Below are positions 1 through 9,721 of a stretch of 64,000 nucleotides of DNA, piece by piece (position 1 is the first letter of the stretch; every line of letters begins with the position of its first letter). The stretch is taken from NCBI GenBank assembly GCA_963277665.1, contig OY728128.1:1869188988-1869252987 (forward strand). The letters are read 5' to 3'. The stretch comes from Viscum album. Taxonomy: Eukaryota > Streptophyta > Magnoliopsida > Santalales > Viscaceae. Both the position numbers and the translations under genes were made by a program. The notes beneath the pieces were generated by a model. That model was given only the letters and a program-made list of their open reading frames with translations, made no database searches and was not told the origin of the DNA.

Positions 1-330
1 TGATGATTATGTAGGGGATAGAGGAGATGGTAGTGGGTGAAGGCTCCCTCGATGGGTCAAGGATCCACCATCGAGTGACTCTCTGTCGGAAACAGGTAGT
101 GGGTGGGTCAAATGGAAGGTGGGAAGTGGCGGTGGGTGAGGAGGTTCCATCGGTGGGTTTGCAAATTGTGTGTTGGGATTCACTATTGGTTGTTTCCAAA
201 GGTGGGTGAGGAGCCCCCATTGGGTATGGTCCAATGGTGGGTGATAGGGGGTGACAATAAGTCAAGGCTGGTGGTGGGTTCATCTAGCGGCAAGTCACAT
301 GTGGATAACAATAACACCTAAAAAAGAACA
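1..330. other. G/T-rich non-coding stretch
   Basis: This stretch is rich in GGTGGGT-like words, for example near 27-45, 93-106, 130-150 and 200-240, in an irregular arrangement. Short open frames on both strands are by-products of the biased composition and match no family I know. It gives way abruptly to AT-rich DNA near 330. No function is proposed. Confidence 0.4.
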
Positions 331-529
331 AACAAAATAAAACCGAACAGACTATTAAATAAAACATTATACAAACATTACTATAAAATATATCAATTAA
401 ATTAAAAAATGATTTTTAATTCAGCTAATTTAATAAACCAAAAAATAACTAATTAACTAAAATTAAAAAATAAATTAATAATTATATTTCAAAATTTAAA
501 ATTTTAAATACCAAATTATCTGGGTTACA

Positions 530-2445
530 AATTTTTCAATGAATAAATTAATACAAATTAAAATTTAACATATAAATTAATTTTAAATAATAAAATATAT
601 TTAAATTGAGTTTTCATAGACTAATAAAATAAATAAATAAATAATAGAATTAATAAAATCAAAGAATTAACCCATTAAACACAATTATTTTAAATACTAA
701 AACTTAATGAGAATTATTTATTAAAAAATTAAAAATAATAAAAAATAGAATTTATAAATTAATTAATAAAAATAGAAGAAATAAAATTAGTTACAAAAAC
801 AATGAAAATAATAAAATCAATTAAATAAAAAGATAATTTAAAAAATATATGATTTAAAAAAATAAATAAAAATAAATAATAAATAAATCAAATAAAAGAA
901 TATATTAAAGAATTTAGAATTTTCTAGGGAGGAAATTTGAAAAATGTAAGGGGTTTCAAGGACTCTGAATTTTCTAGAATTGAGTGATTTTTGCGTGTTA
1001 TCATCCTTTTTTATAGAAACATTATTTTAAAACTAGTAAGGGAAGTGTGATATGTTTGGTTTTTTTGGAATTGAAAGTTTAAATCTAAAAAACTTGAAGT
1101 TTATACTTGTATTTTGTATCTTAAGCATTGTGAAATGGAACACTTTAGGGAGCCAATTCAATTGAGAGTAATATATATATTTTGAATTTGGAGTAAAATG
1201 GGCAATTCGGATCCCATGGAAAGTTCTTAAGGTAAGGACCTTGGGTGCGTTTCTGTTAATAAATAAAGACACACTCAATAAGTGTTATACACTATGCTTT
1301 GAAAAATATTTTTGGCTGAGAAAAATTAAACAAAGGGACTTGTAAAAAAATATCTCATTTAGATGAGGGGAGTACTGAACCCAAATCAAGAAAGGTACAA
1401 TTTATTTATATGAAAATATTTTGAATTAGTATCAATGAAGTGGGAAGTTAAACCATGGCTTGGGAGACCTGGGAGAGAGTGAAAGCTAGTATTTCCTTTT
1501 ATTATAGTTTTAAGCCCACCTTAATCTCACTTCTCTACAAACCTAAAATTGGAATTTGAATTTGTTTTGAAGTAGAGAAGTAGGTGTTTATCACATAAGA
1601 GGTAGGATAACTTCAAGCAATGGAGGGGCTCATGAAATTCTATAATTCATTTATGTGAAATTGAACTTATCCGGAAAATCATTTCTATTTTTGATATTCT
1701 TTATGAATAAATAAAATGTATAGAATTTCCCAGTAGTTAAATTGATAAAGTACAAGGTAGTTTGATTTAGATTTTAATTCATTTATTTTTTCCACATCAA
1801 TTTTCATCATTAATTGTATTTTTTTATTAAAAGAATTAATTTTTTTTAACAATTAACATTTATTGTATTTTTTTATATTAAATTTTTAGAACTGTGTTTT
1901 TTGATAAATTTATGCATTTTAGTGTTTATCTTAATCAATTTTTGAATAATTTAAAATTAATTTATAAATATAGCATTTTCATACTTTATTGATGATGTTG
2001 TTTTTATTTTCATTTTAATTTTTAATTTTTTATTCATTTAATATTTGTATTATTTTATTTTGTGAATTAAAAATCATATTTTCTTTTATTTTATTTATTC
2101 ATTATTTTATTTTTTCTAAAATCTTTTACTATTTAAATTAAAAAAATTTAATTAGTTTTTTTATTTTCATTGTTTTTTGTAATTAATTTTCTTTCTTCTA
2201 TTTGTATTAATTAATTCATTAATTCACTTTATTCTTCATTTTAATTTGTTAATAAATATATCTCATTTTAGTTTTAGTATTTTAAATAATTAAATTTCGT
2301 TACTTAATTTTTTGATTTTAATAACTTGTTTAATTAATTAATTATTTAATTAATCTAACAAAAGTAATAATTTTTTTTATTATTTTAAATCAATTTATAT
2401 GTTAACAAATTGTAATCTATATTAATCTATTCATTGAATAAATTA
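530..2445. repeat. Long AT-rich inverted repeat, arms about 530-900 and 2040-2445
   Basis: The reverse complement of about 2040-2445 aligns with about 530-900 in the same order. Matching words include TCAATGAATA near 538 against TTCATTGAATA near 2431, AAATACTAAAACT near 692 against the complement near 2275, and AATAGAAGAAA near 771 against TTTCTTCTATT near 2192. The arms are too diverged for a recent event but too collinear for chance AT-richness. The roughly 1.1 kb between them has no convincing gene. An old non-autonomous DNA transposon with long terminal inverted repeats (Mutator-like) is possible, but I could not fix the ends or a target duplication. Confidence 0.55.
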
Positions 2446-2936
2446 AATTGAAGACACAAATACCAAAATTACCCACCACCTGCTTCTTTGGACACCATAG
2501 ACAAGCCAAGAAATGAAAAACAAGAAATCAAATTGAAGACTCAAATACCTAAATTAACCACAAACCAGATCTTGTTAGATCATGAAACCCAAACAACAGA
2601 AGACTCCATATCCAATGATGTGCACAAATGAAGAAAATCAATTGAAAACTCTAAATCCCCATTTATTTACAAGATTTAAACTACCAACCCCATCGTAGAA
2701 GAAACAACCACCATGGATGAAGCCAGTGTTTCCCCTTCAGATACTGAGAACCACCACATCCGCCGGCCAAACCATTAGAGGAAAACACCGAAGCAACCGG
2801 ATCTGAAGCCGACAGATCTGAACCTCCCGATGCTCCTTGCCGCTGAGATGAAGATCAAATTCCACCCGGTGTCATCGACACCAGATCTCCATGCTGTATG
2901 ATTTATGGATGTAGTATGATCCCTACCCCTTCTATT
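2446..2936. other. Unassigned single-copy-looking stretch
   Basis: Composition is more balanced than in the flanking AT-rich DNA, with phrases such as CAGATCTTGTTAGATC near 2565. No open frame longer than about 30 codons resembles a known protein. It is the original left flank of the retrotransposon at 2942-13711. The flanking sequence resumes at 13712 and runs only about 50 bases to the CACTA terminus. Confidence 0.35.
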
Positions 2937-2941
2937 GATGG
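2937..2941. repeat. Target site duplication, left copy (GATGG)
   Basis: GATGG immediately precedes the left LTR and is repeated exactly at 13712-13716 after the right LTR. A 5-bp duplication is what Ty3/gypsy integrases produce. Confidence 0.9.
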
Positions 2942-4279
2942 TTTCACAACCGTCCTCGGGGCCCGTGCCGTGACTACCCCAAGCCCGCCTTCCATAGGCC
3001 AGGGGCTGGCGATTAGCACCAAAGGCGTAAATCCCGATAACTGGGAAGGCATTGCCTTTATAAAAGTAAACAAAACACCACAGAGTACAAGCGGAAGTAA
3101 AACACTAAGTACAAAGAGAAGCGCTGAAAGGTAAATGGGCCACAATACAAACCCAAATGAAGTACAACTACAACTGAACAAAGAACAACAGAAAAAGACA
3201 ACAGCTGGAAGAACGGAAGCGGCTCCTGGGTCGTCCTACTCGGATCCTACCTGAAGGGTAGGTACAGATGGCGCAGCTCCTGGATCGTCCACCACGGATC
3301 CTACCTGAAGGGTAGGTACAGATAGCCTCCACAATGCTCTCTCCCTTCAACCTCCTCTGTGTGTCATCTCGCCGTGAAGTCCACCTCCGGATACCGACTC
3401 GTCGTGTAGTCCACCTCCGGGTACCGTCTAGTCCTCAAACAGTCGGCCTCCGTCAGCACTGCCCGTCGTCTACAACCAACACAACGAGGTGCAGGCATAG
3501 CCCGTGCAGGGGTGAGTATAACGATACTTAGTAGGGACCCAGAGACCCTCAAGGTCTCACTAAAACCAACAAGGATAACCACAAGGAAGATCTCAATAGA
3601 TAACCTCTACTTAGGTATATGCCCATACATATACCTAAGTTATCAAGTAACCCATATCAATCATGAGGAAACACAAAGATTATGAAATCAAAGGATAACC
3701 ACTACCCAGGTGTACGCCCATACATATAACTAAGTTATCAAGTGACCCATCTCAATCAAGAGGTAACACAAAGGTCATAGACTCAGCTCAAACCAGGATT
3801 TTCATTATCGAAACCGTAACTGCTGAAGAGCCCCGTCTCTGGAGTGTACAAAGGTCCTGTCACGACTCCGAGGTACTGCACACTAACCTAAGACTGCTGA
3901 GGTACTCCTCCTGTCGAGTACCGCGGGTCAGCCACCCAAACACAGTAGTGCTTCCCACCGGGGTATGCCACCCAAACACAGTAGTGCACACCCCCTAGTA
4001 GCCTGTAGAGGTACTCTCCAGATGAGTACCGCGGGTCTGCACTGTCACACAGGTAGTGCTTCGTCTGCCATGGGTCTGCACCCTAACAAAGTAGTGCTCC
4101 GTCCACTGGGCTAGTTGACTCACTCCAAGTCGAGTCAGTCAAGCAGTCGTCAGGTCTCAGTCGGCTACACGGTCTCCTTACTCCACACGCTCGTCTCTGG
4201 GAGGGTCCGCTCCACGAGCAACAGGTCGATACTCCAAGTTATCTCAAAGTCCCACGAAGAAGTATCTCAAATGATCGTC

Positions 4280-4990
4280 TCGCCACAGGGGTCTCAATGC
4301 AACAGACGACGCGTCAATCGGACGCCCGGTCTGTGAGTTATTAGCCTTTTCGTACCAGGGGCCCGGTTGGTTTCGTGAGCGAACCAACCCGGCCGTATCT
4401 CAACTGTACCTCGAACTCTCATAGGGTATACTCATAGGGACCGTTTCTCAACGTGATCACCAACGCCGCTGACGGTTCATCAAACGAACGTCCGGTCTGA
4501 AAGATATCAGCTTTTCCGTTCCAAGGGCCCGGTTGGATTTCGGGTACAATCCAACCCGGGCACTATCCAACAGCAACCAAAACTCAGGTAAAGTATGACA
4601 AAAGTTCCATCTCATCATGAGGAATTCAACGAGACAGACGGTGCGTCAATCAGACGCCCGGTTTGTGCGTTATTGGCTTTTTCGTTCCAGGGGCCCGGTT
4701 AGTTTCGTGAGCAAACCAACCCGACCGCACTCCGACGGCATCCAAACCTCGAGAGGAGTAAGACAAAAGATTCGTCTTACTTAGAGGAATCCATAAAGTC
4801 GACGACACGTAAATCGGATGTCTGAAGCTCAAGATATGAGTGTTTCCGCTCCGAGGGACCTGTTAGTTTCGTGTACGAACCAACCCGGCCGAACCCAAAG
4901 TATTCCGAAACCTTGAGTGCGATATACCAAAATGACCGTCTCGATCCAAGGATCGCATCGCCACTGACGGTGCATCGATCGTAGGTCTAC
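4280..4990 (-). repeat. About five degenerate 165-bp units inside the LTR
   Basis: A phrase of the form CGCCCGGTCTGTGAGTTATT, then TTTTCGT, GGGCCCGGTTGGTTTCGTG and AACCAACCCGGCC, recurs near 4320, 4490, 4655, 4815 and 4965, about 165 bases apart. The same set recurs in the right LTR at about 11090-11770. A single opposite-strand unit can be read in the solo LTR at about 22380-22490, as expected because that LTR lies in the other orientation. Confidence 0.7.
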
Positions 4991-5014
4991 AACTCAAGAT
5001 ATGGGCGAAAAGCC

Positions 5015-5480
5015 GTGAGGGGTCCGAAAACGGGGGGTCTGGGCCCGTACCGACTTGGTCCAACCCCCCCCGGCTCGGCCCGAACCGGGTCCGGGTCTGA
5101 CCCGGATGGCGCGACCCGGCCCGTCCGGGGTGGCCCGGTCCGGCCTGGGCGTGACCCGACCCGATCGGTGGGTCGGCTTGGCCGGTTACGGCCGAGCGAA
5201 GCGGAGCGGGGCGCTGCCCCCGCGTGAAGAACCGTGGCCCCGCGTGGGGCCGCCCGTGCCAGCAGACGCGGCAGCCGGCCGCGTCCTGCTGCCCCCCTTC
5301 GGTCCCGCATGGTCGCGGGACCGCGCTCTGCCGCCGCGGCTTTAGCCGGGGTGGCTTCTTCCAGCGGCGCGCCGGGCGCCGGCGGGCTGTTCCGCGGACC
5401 ACCGGACGGGTTCCGGTGGTCAGAAATTCATGCCGTCTTCGCCAATGGCCCTCCCGGGACCCGTCCTTCACTGCGAGGAT
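5015..5480. other. GC-rich block inside the LTR
   Basis: This is the most GC-rich stretch of the window, full of CCCGACCCG, GGCCCGG and GCCGCC words, with a counterpart at about 11800-12270. Open frames of 100-260 codons occur on both strands in several frames at once, as expected when stop codons are rare by composition. The frames are not conserved between the two LTR copies, so I do not call them genes. A CpG-rich regulatory region of the LTR is a reasonable guess. Confidence 0.6.
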
Positions 5481-5803
5481 CCCAAAACGCCCGTGCGGCT
5501 TTGTTTTTCATTTTCTGGCGCGGCGCGACGACGATGTGGCTTGTTCAACTTCATCGGTGCGACGCGACGATGCTGCCCTTCTTAGCCCTTCCTCATAATT
5601 TCCGCGCGGTGCAACGACACCGCGCTGCCTTTCACTTGCCGCTACAAATTCAAACAACAAGGGGGGAGGAGGGTCGTCCGTGTTCGTGCGGTCCGACCTC
5701 CTCCCATTATAATGATAGTAATAGGCCATCTAATATAAGTCGACGTACGACAAAGAAATAATTCACGGACAAAAACAATAATCCTCAACATCAATCCGCA
5801 TTA

Positions 5804-5856
5804 ACGAACGATCCGCGGATCAACCTGGAATTGGTTGGTCCGCGCTCATCGTTCTT
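5804..5856. repeat. Hairpin-forming inverted repeat in the LTR
   Basis: GAACGAT pairs with ATCGTTC on the outside, and GCGGATCAACC pairs with GGTTGGTCCGC (one G-T or mismatch) on the inside, around TGGAATT. The right LTR has the matching structure at about 12572-12626 with a few substitutions. It could act as DNA or as RNA; nothing shows which. Confidence 0.55.
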
Positions 5857-6936
5857 TTCTCAAAAGATAATAGAACACCAAATAAATTCCCCTACATGGA
5901 TATTTGACGTCGTACGTCGGGTGTCGCGGAGAATGGCATCGCGGGGTCAGACGTAGATTCTGTGGACGTCGGGGTGCGTCCGAGGAGGAAACGACGTCTC
6001 CTCACTTGTTTCTATGATAAAGAAGGAAGATATGTTATCTTTGGCGATGATCACCGCGGTCGGAGACTTCTCCCTTGTCGTTGAGGAAGATGAAGATGGA
6101 AGAATCCGGGTCGCCGAGTCTTCTAAGTTGAAGGGTTGATGTTCTTCATCGGAGAAGAACCGTTATTCACGTTCTTCAACGTGGAAGATGAAGTTCTTCA
6201 AAGTATAGAATTCTCCCTCTCACAATTTTCCACAGCAAAAACCAAACTGAAATAAAATAAGGCTTTGCCTTATTTTATTTACTTATGTAAACATTTTCAA
6301 AAACTCAAAATTTAAAACACATAACTCACTTAATTAAGTTAATGTGTTGGCTTTGAATTAAAGTGGGGAGAGGGAAAGTCACCCTAATCAATGGTGAGTT
6401 TTTAAGGGTTACACACTTAAGAGGGAGTTTTAAGAATTTGAAGGGGTGGGGCTCATGTGGGCCCCACCTCACAAATATCCTAACAGGAGAAGTTAGGATT
6501 TAGTGGGTCCCACCCCAACTCCCTCACATGGAAGTTAAACCACTTAGAAGAGAGAAATAAAGTTGTGACACAACTTTATTTCACTTAACACTTAAACCTC
6601 TTAGTAAAGAAATAAAATAAAATTGTAAAACAATTATTTTTTTATTCCTCACATTTTTAACAACTCCTCCCGAGTAAACGCACCTTTGGAAAAGGTGCTC
6701 CTAAGTAATTACCGGCACTGCGGTTTCATCGATGCCCTCAGAATTCGATTCCGAGAACCGGTTCAAAAGTTAGAAAAACCCGCTCGTTCGTTCACTGATC
6801 GTACCCGAGCCAAACTTCGGAAAATGATTCTGGGCACACCGGGACTCGGAATCAGGCGCCGTCAGAAACTGCGTTCTTGTAAAATTCCAAATAAAATTAA
6901 GAAAAAAATTTTCCTTGAAATTTCTGGGTCTTTACA

Positions 6937-6960
6937 TTACTCCCACCTCAGGGCTTTACG
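6937..6960 (-). promoter_or_regulatory. Polypurine tract and pre-PPT signature of the gag-only element
   Basis: Read on the minus strand, the bases before the 3' LTR include GGGGACGTAAAG and GAGGTGGGAGTAA, directly followed by TGTAAAGACC. The purine-rich run is the expected plus-strand primer. The preceding TATGGGGACGTAAAG resembles the TTCGRGGACRAAAT sequence seen at the 3' end of pol in many plant Ty3/gypsy elements. This suggests descent from a pol-bearing ancestor. Confidence 0.75.
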
Positions 6961-7607
6961 TCCCCATAAAGCTTCAACACAAACTAGGGTCACAAAAGCG
7001 ATATTGAGAACGCATCTGAGCCTTCCGCTCCCATGTGCTTACCTGGAGATTCCCGTACTGCCAAAGAAAGCGCACCTGAGGAATCGACCATCCTCGTAGG
7101 ATCCGCTCCTATCGATCCTCGATCCCCACTGGAACCTCCGTGGAAGTAACCCCATCGCCATTGTCCTACTCCTCATGGTCGATGATATGCGAAGGGTCGA
7201 GCACGTATCTCCTCAGTTGAGATACCTAGAAAACGTCGTGCACCTGGTGCAACTGAGGTGGATGAGTCAAGCGGTAAACCACCTCGCCTACCCAGCTGAG
7301 GAACTAGAAAGGTCCATTGAACCTCAGAGATAACTTGCCGCCTTGGCCACATCTCCGTAAACCTCGTCGAGGTGAGACCCGTATAAGGGCGTGATCGTCA
7401 TCCTCGAACTCTAGAGGTCTCCAATTCCTGTTAGAACTGAAACTCAAACGACGGCTACCACGAGGGTAAGGTTGACCGACTCAAGAGTGATCGGTCGCAC
7501 CCTCCTGTGCAAGAGTTTATCCTGTGCTGCCTGGGGTTTCCTTTTTGCCGACCAAGGAAAAATATCCTGACGTTTGCCTAAAACTGTCAATTTGAGTATG
7601 AATAGTT

Positions 7608-8483
7608 ATTGCCCATTCCATACTCAAACTAACGTCATAAGGCCTTGATGCTGCCACCAAGAGATTCCAACCGAAACTCTCACCTCGAGGGTCTGACCAC
7701 ACCATCGGCGTAAGTGTGATTATCGAGTCTCCTCCCAAGGTATCTCCAGACGTGAGGGTCAAGTCCACGGATTACCGGAAACTCTAGGTCTGGAACAAGA
7801 TTTGTGAAAGTAAGGAATGATTCATATCAACACCCGTTACTACAACAGCTAGTAGTAGACACAGACTATCCCTTGAATCATTTTTAGAGCTATTGGGTCA
7901 CACTCCTTGACTGCATGCGGCCACACTCTTCCTCCACCCTTCAGCTCCCTGAGCCTAGCGGGGATAACTAAGGCGGGTGGTTGTAGCATGTTAAGATGTA
8001 CACCACCTCATGCTGCTCTCATAGCTCTGCCTCCACGTCTGCTGCTTCGCAGAATCATCTCCCCTTAAAGCTTCCTCTTCTTGAAACATTTAACACGCTC
8101 GAGTCTCTAAGACTGGCGCCGGTTTCCTGTTTCTTATTACACTGTGCAGTCTTCATCCGCTCCTAGATGATATGCACCTTCTTTGCCTACGATCTGAAAG
8201 AGCTGCTAAAATTTCTCCTTTTCCAAAAAAAGAAACTTGGTCTTATCCCCTGGATGAACCACGCCCATTGCCTAATATAGTCAATCCTGACATGAATGAT
8301 GTATTCATGCCATGGATGACGTCGTAAGGCCTTGACGTAACTACCAAGAGATCCAACCGTCACTCTCGCCTCCAAGGGTCGAGTCACGCTGTCAGCATCA
8401 GTGTGAGATCACTGGGTCTCCTCCAATAGAAATCTCAAAAGTGAGGGTCAAGTCAACAGTTTTAACCGGGACCTCTTAGTATC
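7608..8483 (-). repeat. Two diverged direct repeats in the internal region
   Basis: A core of about 150 bp is present twice, near 7636-7780 and 8320-8470. Shared words are AAGGCCTTGA, ACCAAGAGAT, TCCAACCG, GAGGGTC or AAGGGTC, and GTGAGGGTCAAGTC. The copies are about 680 bases apart. They lie downstream of gag, where pol would be, and do not resemble any pol domain in either frame. The rest of 6960-8600 shows nothing else I can name. Confidence 0.6.
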
Positions 8484-8607
8484 AACCAAACAAAAGGATA
8501 GGAAAGAAAACATCACAAAGATAAGTGTCTTTTTATTATTGAAGCTCATAGTACAAAGACACGAATACAACAACAATATGGTACTAGAAGTACAAGGGAC
8601 TTATCCA

Positions 8608-9432
8608 CTAGTTCCACTCCTGTCCACCTGCTCCCGGAGATCTACTGCTTTGTCCATTTCTCGGCTGTTGCTCAAGCACTTGCTGCTGCTTCTACCTTGG
8701 TGGCTCCTCCAACGCCAGCGGATCGACTGTGCGGGGGTTTGGACAGTCACGTGCCAGGTGACCCTTCCTGCCGCATGAGTAACACTATCTTTTTCTGGCA
8801 CGCCTGGCTCTGACCCCACCCCGGGTGCCCCGCACCTCCGATCCTAAAACATGAGATCGCCCAACTGCTGGTCTGGTCCTCCTGGACCTCTGCATCATCT
8901 GTCTACTTCCCACAGATGACTCGGCTACTGATCGAAAACCCTGCGGAAAAGGTAGAAGCTCCTGTATACACTCGGGGTGTAGAGCTAATGGCACAAAATC
9001 CACCCTGAAGAAGGTCTCGAAGTCTTCCCATGTGAAGGTCATCTCAATGCAAAACTGGAACAAGTGGCTCCACCACCTGCCTACTGCTGCCTGAAGAAGG
9101 CCGGAAGCAAAGATCACCATGAAGTCTGCTGACGTCCCCACTAGCCTGAAGACTCTCACCATAGCCTCCATCCAATCCTCAGTCGCCTGCAGGTCCGTCT
9201 CTCCCCGGAACCTGGGTGGCCTCTAGCGCTGGAACTCGTGCAGCGCACTCAAGTGGCGTACATCACCTACTGCTGGGGCTGGTGGCATCGGTGGCCCAAC
9301 GTATAATAATACCGCTGGTGCCTCCGCTGGTGCCTCAACTGCAAGAGGGCCCTATACCGAAGCCTCGTCGCTCGGCAGGCTATCAGTACGCACATCCCTC
9401 TGGGCTCTAGCTGGTTGTCCGTGAAAAGGCAT
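8608..9432 (-). pseudogene. Decayed Gag (Retrotrans_gag plus CCHC zinc knuckle)
   Basis: A single reading frame of 274 codons starts at ATG 9432, about 290 bases past the primer binding site. The N-terminal third is rich in Pro and Ala. The retrotransposon gag domain begins near codon 70 with RPPRFRGETD and continues through W-MEAMVRVFRLVGTSADF, FASGLLQ and a WW pair, the usual plant Ty3 pattern. Near codons 217-232 is a zinc knuckle CYSCGRKGHLARDC. Four in-frame stops, all TAG, lie at 9352, 9223, 8785 and 8692 (plus-strand left edge), but there is no frameshift. The protein would package element RNA. No protease or reverse transcriptase follows, so this is a gag-only element. The end at 8608 (a fifth TAG) is tentative. 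Confidence 0.88.
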
Positions 9433-9705
9433 CTTGAAAGAAACAACGTGACACAATCAAACGATTATACCTGGTGAGCTGACCTGGTTTGAGCTGTATT
9501 AAGGGAAAACCTTTGAAAACACACACGCAATCAGTGTTTTCATGCAAAAAGTCAGAAATCAGTTGTCAGGGTCCTGGTGTATGGATACGTCAGCCGCCCG
9601 AACCAACAATGGACTCCCTGAACTGAAGACCACACTCGATACCCTTAACACTATTGCCTCACAGAAAGAAAATATCAGAGTTATAAGTTCTGCGGTAGAA
9701 CAGAA

Positions 9706-9721
9706 TCCTTTGATACCAATT
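9706..9721 (-). promoter_or_regulatory. Primer binding site of the gag-only element
   Basis: On the minus strand the LTR is followed by AATTGGTATCAAAGG. The TGGTATCA part matches the complement of the 3' end of plant initiator methionine tRNA, which continues GAGC in the standard site. Here the match breaks after eight bases. Its position fixes the element's orientation as minus. Confidence 0.8.

Larger units (their letters stand above)
2942..6936 (-). repeat. 3' LTR of the gag-only element (left copy)
   Basis: This LTR of 3995 bp is collinear with 9722-13711 over its whole length, with scattered substitutions and small indels. In order it holds a stretch shared with the right copy (2942-4110), about five degenerate 165-bp units (4290-4990), a very GC-rich block (5015-5480), a hairpin (5804-5856) and an AT-rich end. 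The terminal TG/CA is partly lost: the plus-strand start is TTTCACAACC, against TGTCACGACC in the other copy. Several long open frames lie in the GC-rich block but none is conserved as protein. Confidence 0.92.

Noticed and set aside
2690..2890. Possible host exon upstream of the gag-only element
   Set aside because: Composition is gene-like in places, but no frame is long, no splice pattern is convincing and no known protein is recognised.
2898..3134. 78-codon plus-strand frame
   Set aside because: It spans the insertion junction at 2941/2942, so it is a chance fusion of flank and LTR.
4863..5761. Overlapping long open frames on both strands in GC-rich LTR DNA, with counterparts at about 11575-12536
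   Set aside because: They occur in several frames at once, are rich in Arg, Pro, Gly and Ala as expected from composition, and are not kept as protein between the two LTR copies.
6686..7099. 137-codon plus-strand frame
   Set aside because: It crosses the LTR boundary at 6936 and is antisense to the element. It contains LTR end and purine-tract sequence and no domain.
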